From: Faecalibacterium sp. UBA1360
Lineage (GTDB): Bacteria; Bacillota; Clostridia; Oscillospirales; Ruminococcaceae
Length of the DNA: 43,292 nt
Direction of reading: 5' to 3'
Assembly (NCBI GenBank): GCA_002306375.1
Contig: DBRU01000057.1
Coordinates: forward strand, 1 to 43,292
A program made the translations under genes and the position numbers. Every line of letters begins with the position of its first letter. Positions within the stretch are counted from its first letter, which is position 1. Positions 8,094 to 16,153 of the stretch are shown piece by piece. The notes under the pieces are model-generated. The model was not told the origin of the DNA, did no database searches, and saw nothing but the letters and a program-made list of their open reading frames with translations.

Positions 8094-8711
8094 TCACAGC
8101 TCGGCGAAGGCCCGCAGCAGCCGCAGGCCGGTGTCGCCGGATTTTTCGGGGTGGAACTGGGTGCCGTACACCAGCCCCTGCCGCACGGCCCCGGTCACCG
8201 GGATGCTGTACTCGCTGGTGGCCAGGGTGTTGGCCGCGCAGTTCTTGGCGTAATAGCTGTGCACATAGTACACATACTCGCCGTTTTTCACATACTTGAA
8301 CAGGGGGTCGCTCTCCCGCCCCGGGGTGATGTCCAAGGCGTTCCAGCCGATGTGGGGCACCTTGAGGGACGGGTCCTTCAGGTCGTCGGCCAGGGGGCAC
8401 ACCTCGCCGGGCACCAAGCCCAGGCCCTTGTGCACGCCGTACTCGTAGCTGGTGTCAAACAGCAGCTGCATGCCCAGGCAGATGCCCAGCAGCGGCTTTT
8501 GTTGGGTCTGGGCCCGCAGCACGGGCACAAGGCCGGTGGCGGTCAGCTTGGCGGCGGCGTCGGCAAAGGCGCCCACCCCGGGCAGCAGGATGTGGGTGGC
8601 GGCTTCCAGGTCTTTGGCCTCGTGGGTCACCAGCACCTCGGCCCCCAGGCTCTTGACGCTGGAAGCCAGGCTGAACAGGTTGCCCACGCCGTAATCTACA
8701 ATGGCGATCAT
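8094..8711 (-). CDS. hisH: Imidazole glycerol phosphate synthase, glutaminase subunit
   Basis: 205-residue class I glutamine amidotransferase that supplies ammonia to HisF. The nucleophile is C78 in GICLGMQ, with H187 and E189 in QFHPEKS. Start choice: the ATG at 8711 is preferred over the TTG at 8717 because AAGGGGG is seven bases upstream and MIAIVDYG is the family N-terminus. It is the usual partner of hisF, here separated from it by hisA. Confidence 0.95.
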   Translation of the reverse strand: MIAIVDYGVGNLFSLASSVKSLGAEVLVTHEAKDLEAATHILLPGVGAFADAAAKLTATGLVPVLRAQTQQKPLLGICLGMQLLFDTSYEYGVHKGLGLVPGEVCPLADDLKDPSLKVPHIGWNALDITPGRESDPLFKYVKNGEYVYYVHSYYAKNCAANTLATSEYSIPVTGAVRQGLVYGTQFHPEKSGDTGLRLLRAFAEL

Positions 8712-8747
8712 GTACAAACCCCCTTTGGGATGGTCCCGGCCGGCGCG

Positions 8748-9818
8748 TCAGCGTCCGGGGCGCAGGATGTCGTCCAGTTCGGTGAAAAAGCGCGCCATCT
8801 GTTCGGGCGTGCCCACGGTGATGCGCAGCCAGTTGTCGATGCGCGGGGCGGAAAAATGGCGGATCAGCACGCCCCGCTCCCGCAGGCGCAAAAAGATGTC
8901 CCGGCAGGGCATGGCGTCGGTGGTGGCAAACAGGAAGTTGGTGGCTGAGTCCAGCACCCGGAACCCCCGGTCCCGCAGCTTTCGGGCGGCGTCGTCCCGG
9001 GTACGGCAGATGGCCGCCACGGTCTTGCGGAAATAGGCGTCGTCCTTCATGGCGGCGGCGCCGGCGGCCTCGCTCATGGAATTGATGTTGTAGGGGCTGT
9101 AACTGAACTTGACCCGGTCCATGTCGGCGATCAGGGCGGGGGCCGCCGCGCAGAAGCCCAGCCGCGCGCCCGCCAGGCTGCGGGATTTGGAGAAGGTGCG
9201 CACCACCACCAGGTTGTCGTACCTGGTCACCAGCGGCAGGCAGGACGCGCCTTCCCCCGCAAAGTCCACGTAGGCTTCGTCCACGATGACGATGTTGTCG
9301 GGGTTGCGGCGCACGACCTCCTCAATGGCCGCCACCGGGGCCAGCAGGCTGGTGGGGGCGTTGGGGTTGGCGATGACGATGGTCTGCCCCAGGCCGTAAT
9401 ATTTGGTCAGGTCCAGGGTGAAGTCCTCCTCCACCGGCAAAACCGTGGCCGGCACCCCCAGCAGCTGGCACAGCACCGGGTAAAAGCTGTAGGTGATGTC
9501 CGCAAAGGCCAGCGGCGTGTGCTCGTCGCAAAAAGCCCGGATGGCCAGCAGCAGGTTCTCGTCGCTGCCGTTGCCGCACAGGATGCACTCCATGGGCAGG
9601 CTTACCTGGTCGGCGATGGCCTGGCGCAGCGTGCGCTCGGTCAGGTCGGAGTACAGCCGCAGCCCGCTGACCGTGGCGGCCACGGCGGCGGCTACGCCGG
9701 GGGCGGGGGGATAGGGGTTTTCGTTGGCGTTGAGCTTTACAAGATCGTCCCGCCGAAGCTGTTCGCCGGGCACATAGGGCTCCAGCGCCGACAGGGCGGG
9801 GGTAAAATAACGGCTCAT
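8748..9818 (-). CDS. hisC: Histidinol-phosphate aminotransferase
   Basis: 356-residue fold-type I PLP enzyme that transaminates imidazole-acetol phosphate with glutamate. Typical motifs are LNANENPYPP near the N-terminus, NPNAPTS, VDEAYVDF, the PLP lysine in TFSKSRSLAGARLG, and the C-terminal RITVG. The ATG at 9818 has AAGGAAGG upstream; the frame open further upstream overlaps the hydrolase gene and is a shadow. It lies 28 bases after the alpha/beta hydrolase gene and 36 bases before hisH. Confidence 0.95.
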   Translation of the reverse strand: MSRYFTPALSALEPYVPGEQLRRDDLVKLNANENPYPPAPGVAAAVAATVSGLRLYSDLTERTLRQAIADQVSLPMECILCGNGSDENLLLAIRAFCDEHTPLAFADITYSFYPVLCQLLGVPATVLPVEEDFTLDLTKYYGLGQTIVIANPNAPTSLLAPVAAIEEVVRRNPDNIVIVDEAYVDFAGEGASCLPLVTRYDNLVVVRTFSKSRSLAGARLGFCAAAPALIADMDRVKFSYSPYNINSMSEAAGAAAMKDDAYFRKTVAAICRTRDDAARKLRDRGFRVLDSATNFLFATTDAMPCRDIFLRLRERGVLIRHFSAPRIDNWLRITVGTPEQMARFFTELDDILRPGR

Positions 9819-9846
9819 GGCGATCTGCCTTCCTTCTTTTGATGGG

Positions 9847-10761
9847 TCAGGGGGCCGCGTGCTCCCGGATAAAGCCGGCCATGCGCTCCACGGCCCGGCG
9901 CACGTCGGGGGCGTCCATGGACCCGTAGGTAAAGCCGTGGGCGCAGTCGGCAAAATGTTCCGCTTCCACGGCCACGCCGGCGTCCCGCATCTGCCGGGCG
10001 TAGGCCAGGCCTTCCTGTTCCAGGCTGTCCCGCCCGCACACCAGCAAAAGGGCGGGGGGCAGACCGGCCAGAAGTTCGGGGGTCGCGTACACCGGCGACG
10101 CCCAGACCTCCCGGGTCCGTTCGGGGGCAATGTAGCACAGGTTGTACAGCGTGGCGTCCTTGGGGGAGATGGCCCCCTTGGGGCAGGGCTTTTGGTACGG
10201 GTCGGTGGCCAGGTCCAGGGGCGGGTAATCCAGCACCTGGTAGGCAAGGTCAAAGGCGTGCTGCCGGGCGTTGCGCAGGCAGGTCACGGTGGCCAGGTTG
10301 GCCCCGGCGCTGTGCCCGCCGATGCCCACGCCGGTGGGGCGGATGCGGTATTCCCCGGCATGGTCCAGGAAATAGGCCACTACGTCCCACACAGCCTCCA
10401 CGGCGGCGGGGTAGGGAGCCTGGGGCGCCTTGGGATAGTCGATGGAGACGACCTTGACCCCGGCCAGGCGGCAGAATTCCTCGTTCATGGCCTCGTCGGC
10501 ATCGGCCTGCATCATGATGAAGCCCCCGCCGTGCATGTCAAAGTAGACGGGGCGCACGGCCTCGTCGGCAAAGCCGTATTCCAGCACCCGAACGGGGCCG
10601 CGGCGGGTGGGGATGTGCTCCACCCGGGCCGTGCGGCTCACATGGAAGCCACCCAGCCCCAGCCGGAACAGCAGCCGCACGAGCCCCTGCATGCGCAGGG
10701 CCTTGCGGGCCGCGCGGCGGTACAGGCGTTTTTCTTCCCGGGTGAGTGCGGTCGTGTCCAT
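9847..10761 (-). CDS. Alpha/beta hydrolase (HSL-type esterase) inside the his operon
   Basis: 304 residues with the hormone-sensitive-lipase-like esterase signature. The oxyanion motif is HGGG (77-80), the nucleophile is S151 in GGHSAG, and the acid and base candidates are D245 (CGRDSLE) and H275 (CAHGF). A short basic amphipathic N-terminus (about 1-35) may be the cap helix. There is no signal peptide. Family members cleave esters or deacetylate small molecules. Its place between the acetyltransferase gene and hisC, on the same transcript, suggests a metabolic or repair role tied to histidine synthesis, but the substrate is unknown. Confidence 0.85.
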   Translation of the reverse strand: MDTTALTREEKRLYRRAARKALRMQGLVRLLFRLGLGGFHVSRTARVEHIPTRRGPVRVLEYGFADEAVRPVYFDMHGGGFIMMQADADEAMNEEFCRLAGVKVVSIDYPKAPQAPYPAAVEAVWDVVAYFLDHAGEYRIRPTGVGIGGHSAGANLATVTCLRNARQHAFDLAYQVLDYPPLDLATDPYQKPCPKGAISPKDATLYNLCYIAPERTREVWASPVYATPELLAGLPPALLLVCGRDSLEQEGLAYARQMRDAGVAVEAEHFADCAHGFTYGSMDAPDVRRAVERMAGFIREHAAP

Positions 10762-10776
10762 GGGCGGGGCCTCCTT

Positions 10777-11316
10777 TTAGGGTGCGCCGGCGGGCTGCCC
10801 GCGCCGGGCGCAGAAGATCAGATGGGGCATGTCGATGCCGTAATAATGTTTGGTGAACTGCCCCGCCACCTGCATGCCGTTGCGCCGCGCCACCGCCTGG
10901 GAGGGGCCGTTGGTGTCCCGTATGATCGAGTACACGGCTTCGGCGCCCAGCACCGTGAAGGCGTGGTCCATGCAGGCTTTGGCGGCCTCGGTGGCATAGC
11001 CCTGGTGCCAGTGATCCCGGCGGAACAGGTATCCCACCTCGATCACCTCGCCCAGGGGCGTGGGCTGTTTGGTCAGTCCGCACTGGCCGATCATCTCGCC
11101 GGTGTCCCGGCGCACCGCCGCCCACAGCCCGAAGCCGTCCCGGCGGTAGCGGTCCTGCTGGCGGGCCAGCCAGTCGTCCACCTCGGCGTCCGAAAAGGCG
11201 TGCTCGTAGGCGTACATGACCAGCGGGTCCTGCAAAATGGCGCACAAAGCGTCCCGGTCATCGGCGGTCATGCGGCGCAGAAGCAGGCGGGGCGTGGTCA
11301 GGATGGGGGCGGTCAT
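10777..11316 (-). CDS. GNAT-family N-acetyltransferase (RimJ/RimL type) inside the his operon
   Basis: 179 residues of the Acetyltransf_3 type. TPRLLLRR starts the fold, IGQCGL gives the beta4 strand, and RRDHWHQGYATEA is the acetyl-CoA pyrophosphate loop (normally R/QxxGxG/A). It may acetylate a protein N-terminus, an amino acid or a small amine; nothing in the sequence fixes the target. Its ATG overlaps the hisD stop by four bases (ATGA), so it is translationally coupled to hisD. The next gene downstream is the hydrolase, which raises the possibility of an acetylate/deacetylate pair. Confidence 0.85.
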   Translation of the reverse strand: MTAPILTTPRLLLRRMTADDRDALCAILQDPLVMYAYEHAFSDAEVDDWLARQQDRYRRDGFGLWAAVRRDTGEMIGQCGLTKQPTPLGEVIEVGYLFRRDHWHQGYATEAAKACMDHAFTVLGAEAVYSIIRDTNGPSQAVARRNGMQVAGQFTKHYYGIDMPHLIFCARRGQPAGAP

Positions 11317-12599
11317 GCCTTGTCGTCCTCAAAGCGGATGGTCACGCTCTTGGCGTGGGCGTGCAGGCCCTCCCGCTCGGCAAAGTCGGCGATGCGCCCC
11401 TGCACGGCGGCCAGGGCGTCCCGGGTATAGTAGATGAAGCTGGACTTCTTCACAAAGTCGTCCACGCCCAGCGGGCTGGAGAACCGGGCCGTGCCCGAGG
11501 TGGGCAGGGTGTGGTTGGGCCCGGCAAAGTAGTCGCCCAGGGCTTCGGGCACGCTGCGGCCCATGAAGATGCTGCCCGCGTTGCGGATGCGCCCCAGCAG
11601 GGCAAAGGGGTCCTCGACGCACAGCTCCAGATGTTCGGGGGCAATGAGGTTGGCGGCCTCCACGGCCTTGTTCAGGTCGTCGGTGACGATGATCTTGCCG
11701 TTGGTGTCCACGCTTTCCCGGGCGATGGCGGCCCGGGGCAAAGCGGGGATCTGCACTTCCAGCTCGGCCTGCACGGCCTTGGCCAGGTCCATGCTGTCGG
11801 TGACCAGCACGGGGGTGGCCAGCTTGTCGTGCTCGGCCTGGCTCAGCAGATCGGCGGCCACCCAGGCGGGGTTGCAGCCGCCGTCGGCCAGCACCAGGAT
11901 CTCGGACGGCCCGGCGATCATGTCGATGCCCACCTTGCCAAACACCTTGCGCTTGGCGGTGGCCACATAGATGTTGCCGGGGCCCACGATCTTGTCCACG
12001 GCGGGCACGCTCTCGGTGCCGTAGGCCAGGGCGGCTACGGCCTGGGCGCCGCCCGACTTGACGATGGTGTCGATGCCCGCCACCGCCGCCGCGGCCAGGA
12101 TGTTGGGGTCGACCTTGCCGTCGGGCCCGGCGGGGGTGGTCATGACGATCTGACGCACGCCGGCCACCTTGGCGGGCACCACGTCCATGAGCACGGTGGA
12201 CGGGTAGGCCGCCGTGCCCCCCGGCACATAGACGCCGGCCTTTTCGATGGGGGTGTATTTCTGGCCCAGCACCACGCCGGGGTTGTCGTTGATCACAAAG
12301 TCCTTGTGGACCTGATGCTCGTGGAAGGCCCGGATGTTGGCCTCGGCCATGCGCAGGGTGGTCAAAAAGTCCTCGCCCACGGCGGCAAAGGCCTCGTCGA
12401 TCTCCGCCTTGGTGACCAGCAGACTGTCCAGGTCGGCATGGTCGAACTTTTTCGCATACTCCCGCAGGGCCTCGTCGCCCCGGGCGCGCACGTCGGCGAT
12501 GATGGCGTCCACCACGGCCTCCACATCGGCCTCGGCCCGGATGTCCCGGTTCAGGATGTCCTGGGGCTGCACCGCGTCAAAGGAAAGAATACGGATCAT
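11313..12599 (-). CDS. hisD: Histidinol dehydrogenase
   Basis: 428-residue NAD-dependent zinc enzyme for the last two oxidations, histidinol to histidine. Zinc ligands Q254 and H257 are in SQAEHD, and the family block PSEILVLAD precedes them. The C-terminal half has FAGPNHTLPTSGTAR, also a family signature. Its ATG overlaps the hisZG stop by four bases, and its own stop overlaps the acetyltransferase start by four bases. Confidence 0.96.
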   Translation of the reverse strand: MIRILSFDAVQPQDILNRDIRAEADVEAVVDAIIADVRARGDEALREYAKKFDHADLDSLLVTKAEIDEAFAAVGEDFLTTLRMAEANIRAFHEHQVHKDFVINDNPGVVLGQKYTPIEKAGVYVPGGTAAYPSTVLMDVVPAKVAGVRQIVMTTPAGPDGKVDPNILAAAAVAGIDTIVKSGGAQAVAALAYGTESVPAVDKIVGPGNIYVATAKRKVFGKVGIDMIAGPSEILVLADGGCNPAWVAADLLSQAEHDKLATPVLVTDSMDLAKAVQAELEVQIPALPRAAIARESVDTNGKIIVTDDLNKAVEAANLIAPEHLELCVEDPFALLGRIRNAGSIFMGRSVPEALGDYFAGPNHTLPTSGTARFSSPLGVDDFVKKSSFIYYTRDALAAVQGRIADFAEREGLHAHAKSVTIRFEDDKA

Positions 12600-14167
12600 T
12601 GATTCAGCGCCTCCTTCATTTTGGCCAGCAGCCCGGTGAGCTGGGCGTGCTTGAACTTATAGCTGGCGCGGTTGGCAATGAACCGCGCGCTGATGGGCAA
12701 GAATTCTTCCAGCACGGCCAGGTCGTTTTCCCGCAGGGTGGTGCCGGTCTCCACAATGTCCACGATCACGTCGGACAGCCCCAGGATGGGGGCCAGCTCG
12801 ATGGACCCGTTGAGCTTGATGATGTCGATGTCCCGGCCCCGGGCCTCGTAGTGGGCACGGGCGATGGACACGAACTTGGTGGCCACCCGCAAAGCGCGGC
12901 TCTCGTCATCCGCAAAATCCTTGGGCCCGGCCACGCACATGCGGCATTTGCCAAGCCCGGTGTCCATCAGCTCGTAGACGTCGGCCCCCGACTCGGCCAG
13001 GATGTCCTTGCCCACCAGGCCCAGGTCGGCCGCGCCGTGCTCCACATAGATGGCCACGTCGCTGGGCTTGACCAAAAAGTACCGCACCCTGGCTTCGGGG
13101 TTTTCCACCACCAGCTTGCGGCTGTCGTTGTAGTCCTCGGCGCAGCCGTAGCCCGCCTTGGACAAAAGGGCGTAGGCCTTGTCGCCCAGGCGGCCCTTGG
13201 GCAGGGCGATGTTCAGCCAGGTATCGCCCTCTTCGGTCATGGTGGCGGGGCTGGGCCGGTCCAGCTCGTCCAGGTACAGCGCAAACCCCAAGGCGCAGGC
13301 GCCGGGGGTAAAGCGGCGGGCCAGCAGATCGTACCGCCCGCCCTTGAGCACGGCCCGGGCCGCGCCGGCCACATAGCCCGTGAACACCAGGCCGTTGTAG
13401 TACTCCATATCCCCGGCCAGGCTCAGGTCCAGGCGCACGTCCCGGCCGGCCTCGCCCAAGGCGTCGTACAGGTCCCGCAGCTCGTCCAGCGCCGCGTGCT
13501 GGGCGTCGTTGCGGCACAGCGCCGCCGCGGCGTCCAGAATCTGGCAGAAGGGCCCGTGCAGGCTCAGCAGCCCGCGCAGGGTCTCGGCGTTTTCGGCGCT
13601 CAGGCCGGCGCGCAGGGCCTCGGCGTACAGCTCATGGGCGTTTTTGTCCCGCAGCAGCTCCAGCAGGCGGGGGCGAACGGCGGCGTCCACCTGCAAAGCG
13701 TCCAGCAAGCCGGTCAGGTAGCCCATGTGGCTCACTTCCAGAAACCAGCGGGCCCCCAGGGCGTTCAGGCTCTGCACGGCCAGGCTCACGACCTCAGCCT
13801 GCTGGGCGCTGCGCACCGCGCCGATGCACTCAAGCCCCATCTGGCTGATCTCGGCAAAGGTGTGGCTTTCCCGGCTGGGGCGGCAGACCTGTTCGGTGTA
13901 GTAGTATTTCTTGCACTCGCCGGGGGCGGGCTGGGCGTTCTTGGCGATGGACAGCGTCACGTCGGGGCGGATGGCCCGCAGCTTGCCGTCCAGGTCGGTG
14001 AAGGTGATGACCTGCGCGTCGGGCAGAAAGCTCTGGTTTTGCTGGTACAGGGCGTACTCCTCAAACCGGGCGCAGCGGAATTTGCGGTAACCCGCCCGCT
14101 CGTACAGACTGCGCAGACGCAGGGTGCAGCGCTCGGCGGGGGTAAAACGGCTCAGATCCAATTCCAT
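12596..14167 (-). CDS. hisZG: HisZ-HisG fusion: ATP phosphoribosyltransferase regulatory and catalytic parts in one chain
   Basis: 523 residues in one uninterrupted frame. Residues about 1-308 are HisZ, a class II aminoacyl-tRNA-synthetase-like regulatory subunit (RAIRPDVT at 64-71, FAEISQMG and the C-terminal ALGFALYLDEL). Residues about 315-523 are short-form HisG, the first and committed enzyme of histidine synthesis, with NIALPKGRL near 320 and the PRPP-binding ETGTTL loop. HisZ and short HisG are normally separate subunits of a hetero-octamer. The joint (about 304-316) is short. M310 may be a relic of the old hisG start, but no ribosome-binding site precedes it. It is the first gene of the operon, promoter at 14199-14227. 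Confidence 0.92.
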   Translation of the reverse strand: MELDLSRFTPAERCTLRLRSLYERAGYRKFRCARFEEYALYQQNQSFLPDAQVITFTDLDGKLRAIRPDVTLSIAKNAQPAPGECKKYYYTEQVCRPSRESHTFAEISQMGLECIGAVRSAQQAEVVSLAVQSLNALGARWFLEVSHMGYLTGLLDALQVDAAVRPRLLELLRDKNAHELYAEALRAGLSAENAETLRGLLSLHGPFCQILDAAAALCRNDAQHAALDELRDLYDALGEAGRDVRLDLSLAGDMEYYNGLVFTGYVAGAARAVLKGGRYDLLARRFTPGACALGFALYLDELDRPSPATMTEEGDTWLNIALPKGRLGDKAYALLSKAGYGCAEDYNDSRKLVVENPEARVRYFLVKPSDVAIYVEHGAADLGLVGKDILAESGADVYELMDTGLGKCRMCVAGPKDFADDESRALRVATKFVSIARAHYEARGRDIDIIKLNGSIELAPILGLSDVIVDIVETGTTLRENDLAVLEEFLPISARFIANRASYKFKHAQLTGLLAKMKEALNQ

Positions 14168-14198
14168 AACGAAACCTCACAAAAAAACGGATACGCTT

Positions 14199-14227
14199 AT
14201 TATACTTTAGCGGGGTAAAGTTGTAAA
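14199..14227 (-). promoter_or_regulatory. Strong promoter of the his operon
   Basis: On minus: TTTACA, 17-base spacer, TATAAT. The leader to the hisZG ATG is only about 25 bases. There is therefore no room for a T-box or a His attenuator, and any control must act at the promoter or on the enzyme. Confidence 0.85.
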
Positions 14228-14260
14228 GGGCACAGGTGCGCGGCGCGGGGCCCACAAAAC

Positions 14261-14316
14261 AAAAAAGGCGCGGGGCCGCGCACCGTACCGCCTTTGGTAC
14301 GGCGCGGGCACGCGCC
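14261..14316 (-). terminator. Terminator of the acidic orphan gene
   Basis: On minus, an outer GGCGCG/CGCGCC pair and an inner CGCCGTACC/GGTACGGTG pair are followed by TTTTTTGTTTTG. It lies 18 bases past the orphan stop and just upstream of the his promoter. Confidence 0.75.
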
Positions 14317-14334
14317 TGTGCAACCGGGCGAAGC

Positions 14335-14682
14335 TCAGCCCTGGCAGCCCATCTCGTCCCAGTCGGCAAAATCCTCCGGCCGGGCGATGCAGGTGGGGTC
14401 CAGTTTGCCGTCCTCCGTGGTGGGAACGGGGTCGGTGTGGTCCCGCACCGGGTTGGGGTTGGGGTCGCTGTGGTCCGGGGCGGGGATATACACCTCGGGG
14501 GTGGTATCCTCGTCCTCGTCGTCCTCGGGCGCGTCGTCGGACTCGAAAGCGTCGTCAAACGCCTCCGGGTCCAAGGTATGCCCGTGACCGTTCTTGTCGT
14601 TGTAATGCTTTGCTACAACCAGAGCGGCGCAGCCCACGGCGGCGCCGGCCAGCACCGGGACCAAACGACGCAGCAATGCCAT
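14335..14682 (-). CDS. Small membrane-anchored acidic protein, function unknown
   Basis: 115 residues with no family recognised. The N-terminus is MALLRR followed by a hydrophobic stretch (about 7-25, small residues), consistent with a signal anchor. The rest is soluble, low-complexity and very acidic: about residues 36-62 are rich in Asp and Glu, then Pro/Asp/Asn-rich sequence to a Cys-containing tail (DEMGCQG). The ATG at 14682 has GAGGGAG upstream. It has its own promoter (14746-14774) and terminator, so it is a single-gene unit and a real gene despite lacking a recognised domain. Likely extracytoplasmic; function not inferable. Confidence 0.7.
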   Translation of the reverse strand: MALLRRLVPVLAGAAVGCAALVVAKHYNDKNGHGHTLDPEAFDDAFESDDAPEDDEDEDTTPEVYIPAPDHSDPNPNPVRDHTDPVPTTEDGKLDPTCIARPEDFADWDEMGCQG

Positions 14683-14745
14683 GCAAAACTCCCTCTTTCC
14701 CGCGTGGGGAACGGGAAACCCGCGCCACACGGTGGATTTTTGCCC

Positions 14746-14774
14746 AGTATACCATCTTTTTTGGCGAAAAACAA
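14746..14774 (-). promoter_or_regulatory. Promoter of the acidic orphan gene
   Basis: On minus: TTGTTT, 17-base spacer, TATACT, about 60 bases before the start codon. Confidence 0.65.
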
Positions 14775-14904
14775 GTCTTTTTCACCCACCAACGCCAAAA
14801 AACGGCCTGTTTTTCCCGTTTTTGCCCCACAAAACCGCACCGCGGTCCCCTTTGGGGCGCATTTTCGCTGTCTGTTTATCCTCCGCCGCCGGGGCCGGGG
14901 CTGT

Positions 14905-15753
14905 TTACGCGGCCCCTATCCACAGGTACAGCGCCCAGGAAGCCGCATACAGCACATAGATGTGGGCCGGGTAGAACCAGTAAAACAGGTTTTTGTGCCC
15001 GGCGCCCCGGCGGCCGTTGTACAGCGCCATCAGGACCACGGCCCCGACGCTGAACCATTGGTAGAAGGTGGTGAACATATCGGTCCATGCAAAGCCGGGC
15101 AGATTGCTTGCCTGGACCCAAACGCCCACAAACTCCATGCCGAAGGTCCATACCGCCCAGGCCGCCAGCTGCAGAGGGCGCTTGTCCCGGAACAGGTACA
15201 AGATCAGCCCGCCGATCAGGTAAGACACGCCGCCGTCGGTGACGCAGACCCAGGCGGGCAAAAGGCTGCTGCCCAGAAACACCACGGGGGTCGCCAGCCC
15301 CGGCGCCGAGGCCAGCGCCACCACCGCAAACCCCCACAATACCGGCCCGGCCACGGCCGCAAGGCCACGGCCGTAGCGGCGAGCCCGCAGCCAGTCGATG
15401 CCCTGCCACATGACGCACAGGATCACAAAATCCAGAAAAATGCCGTTCAGGGGGTAAAAGTCGTCGGGGCGGCGCAGCACAAAGGCGTACAGCATCAGAA
15501 AGGTGACAGCGCCCATGCCCGCGCCGATGGCCCAGATCCGCAGGAAATAGCGCTTGCGGTCATGGGTGTGGACAAAACCCTCCACCGTGCAGAACAAAAA
15601 CAGCGGGGCCGACAGCCGCCCCAGCATGGAAAACCATTCCGGCACAAAGCCCGTAAACTCAAAAAAATAGTGGATGTGGTCCATCACCATCAATACCAGG
15701 GCGATGGTCTTGAGGGCGGTGCCGTCCAGGCCCCGCTTTTGTGTTGTCAGCAT
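14905..15753 (-). CDS. TraX-family multi-pass membrane protein
   Basis: 282 residues with about eight hydrophobic segments. The N-terminus LDGTALKTIALVLMVMDHIHYF and the paired FDGTxLK..MxxDHIG-type motif are those of the TraX family. The namesake acetylates F-pilin N-termini, but chromosomal homologues in Firmicutes are generally uncharacterised, and an acyltransferase role is only a family-based guess. The ATG at 15753 has GAGAGG eight bases upstream; further upstream in-frame residues (MSVFRHP) lack a binding site. No conjugation genes are near, so a transfer function is unlikely here. Confidence 0.75.
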   Translation of the reverse strand: MLTTQKRGLDGTALKTIALVLMVMDHIHYFFEFTGFVPEWFSMLGRLSAPLFLFCTVEGFVHTHDRKRYFLRIWAIGAGMGAVTFLMLYAFVLRRPDDFYPLNGIFLDFVILCVMWQGIDWLRARRYGRGLAAVAGPVLWGFAVVALASAPGLATPVVFLGSSLLPAWVCVTDGGVSYLIGGLILYLFRDKRPLQLAAWAVWTFGMEFVGVWVQASNLPGFAWTDMFTTFYQWFSVGAVVLMALYNGRRGAGHKNLFYWFYPAHIYVLYAASWALYLWIGAA

Positions 15754-15817
15754 GAAGGATGCCTCTCTTTTTCCGGGATGGCGAAAGACGCTCATCCCTT
15801 TGTATAAGGATGGATAC

Positions 15818-15846
15818 AAAAAACGGCCCCCAGGCACTGGGGACCG
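15818..15846 (-). terminator. Intrinsic terminator after the 77-residue orphan
   Basis: On minus, a 9-bp stem with one C/A mismatch (CGG, CCCCAG with TG(C) loop) is followed by TTTTTT. It separates the orphan gene from the TraX-like gene. Confidence 0.7.
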
Positions 15847-15860
15847 CAAATGCCGCTAAA

Positions 15861-16094
15861 TCAGCGGACCTGCTGCACCGTGTAGGTGAAGCCGTACTCC
15901 TCCTGCAAAGCCTTGACCGCGGGCTCGCAGTCCTCGATGAAGGTGGGGGCGTACACGCTCTGGCCGTTGTGGGCCTTCTTGTAATCTTCCACGATCTGGG
16001 TCAGCTTGGCCCAGCCCTCGTCGGCCTTGGCCTGGTCCATATCCTTGGGGAAGTCGATGATGAATTCGCGATGGGTGGGGATGCGTGCTTTCAT
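15861..16094 (-). CDS. 77-residue hypothetical protein
   Basis: No family recognised. It is soluble, with no signal or membrane segment, and mixed in charge. MKARIPTHREFIIDF starts with a likely beta strand, and a Lys/Glu-rich helix follows (about 18-42). The ATG at 16094 has AGGAG nine bases upstream and the gene is followed by a good terminator, which supports it as a real gene. It lies 60 bases after tatD on the same strand and may be the last gene of the metG transcript. The intervening gap is AT-rich and could hold a weak promoter. Confidence 0.65.
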   Translation of the reverse strand: MKARIPTHREFIIDFPKDMDQAKADEGWAKLTQIVEDYKKAHNGQSVYAPTFIEDCEPAVKALQEEYGFTYTVQQVR

Positions 16095-16153
16095 GGCAAT
16101 ACACTCCTGTTAATTTTTATATGAAATATACATATCGTATATTCGGCGGGGGA

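Noticed and set aside
9819..10253. Upstream extension of hisC by 145 codons
   Set aside because: The extra sequence is Pro/Thr/Arg-rich and lies opposite phase within the hydrolase gene; family N-terminus and ribosome-binding site support the ATG at 9818.
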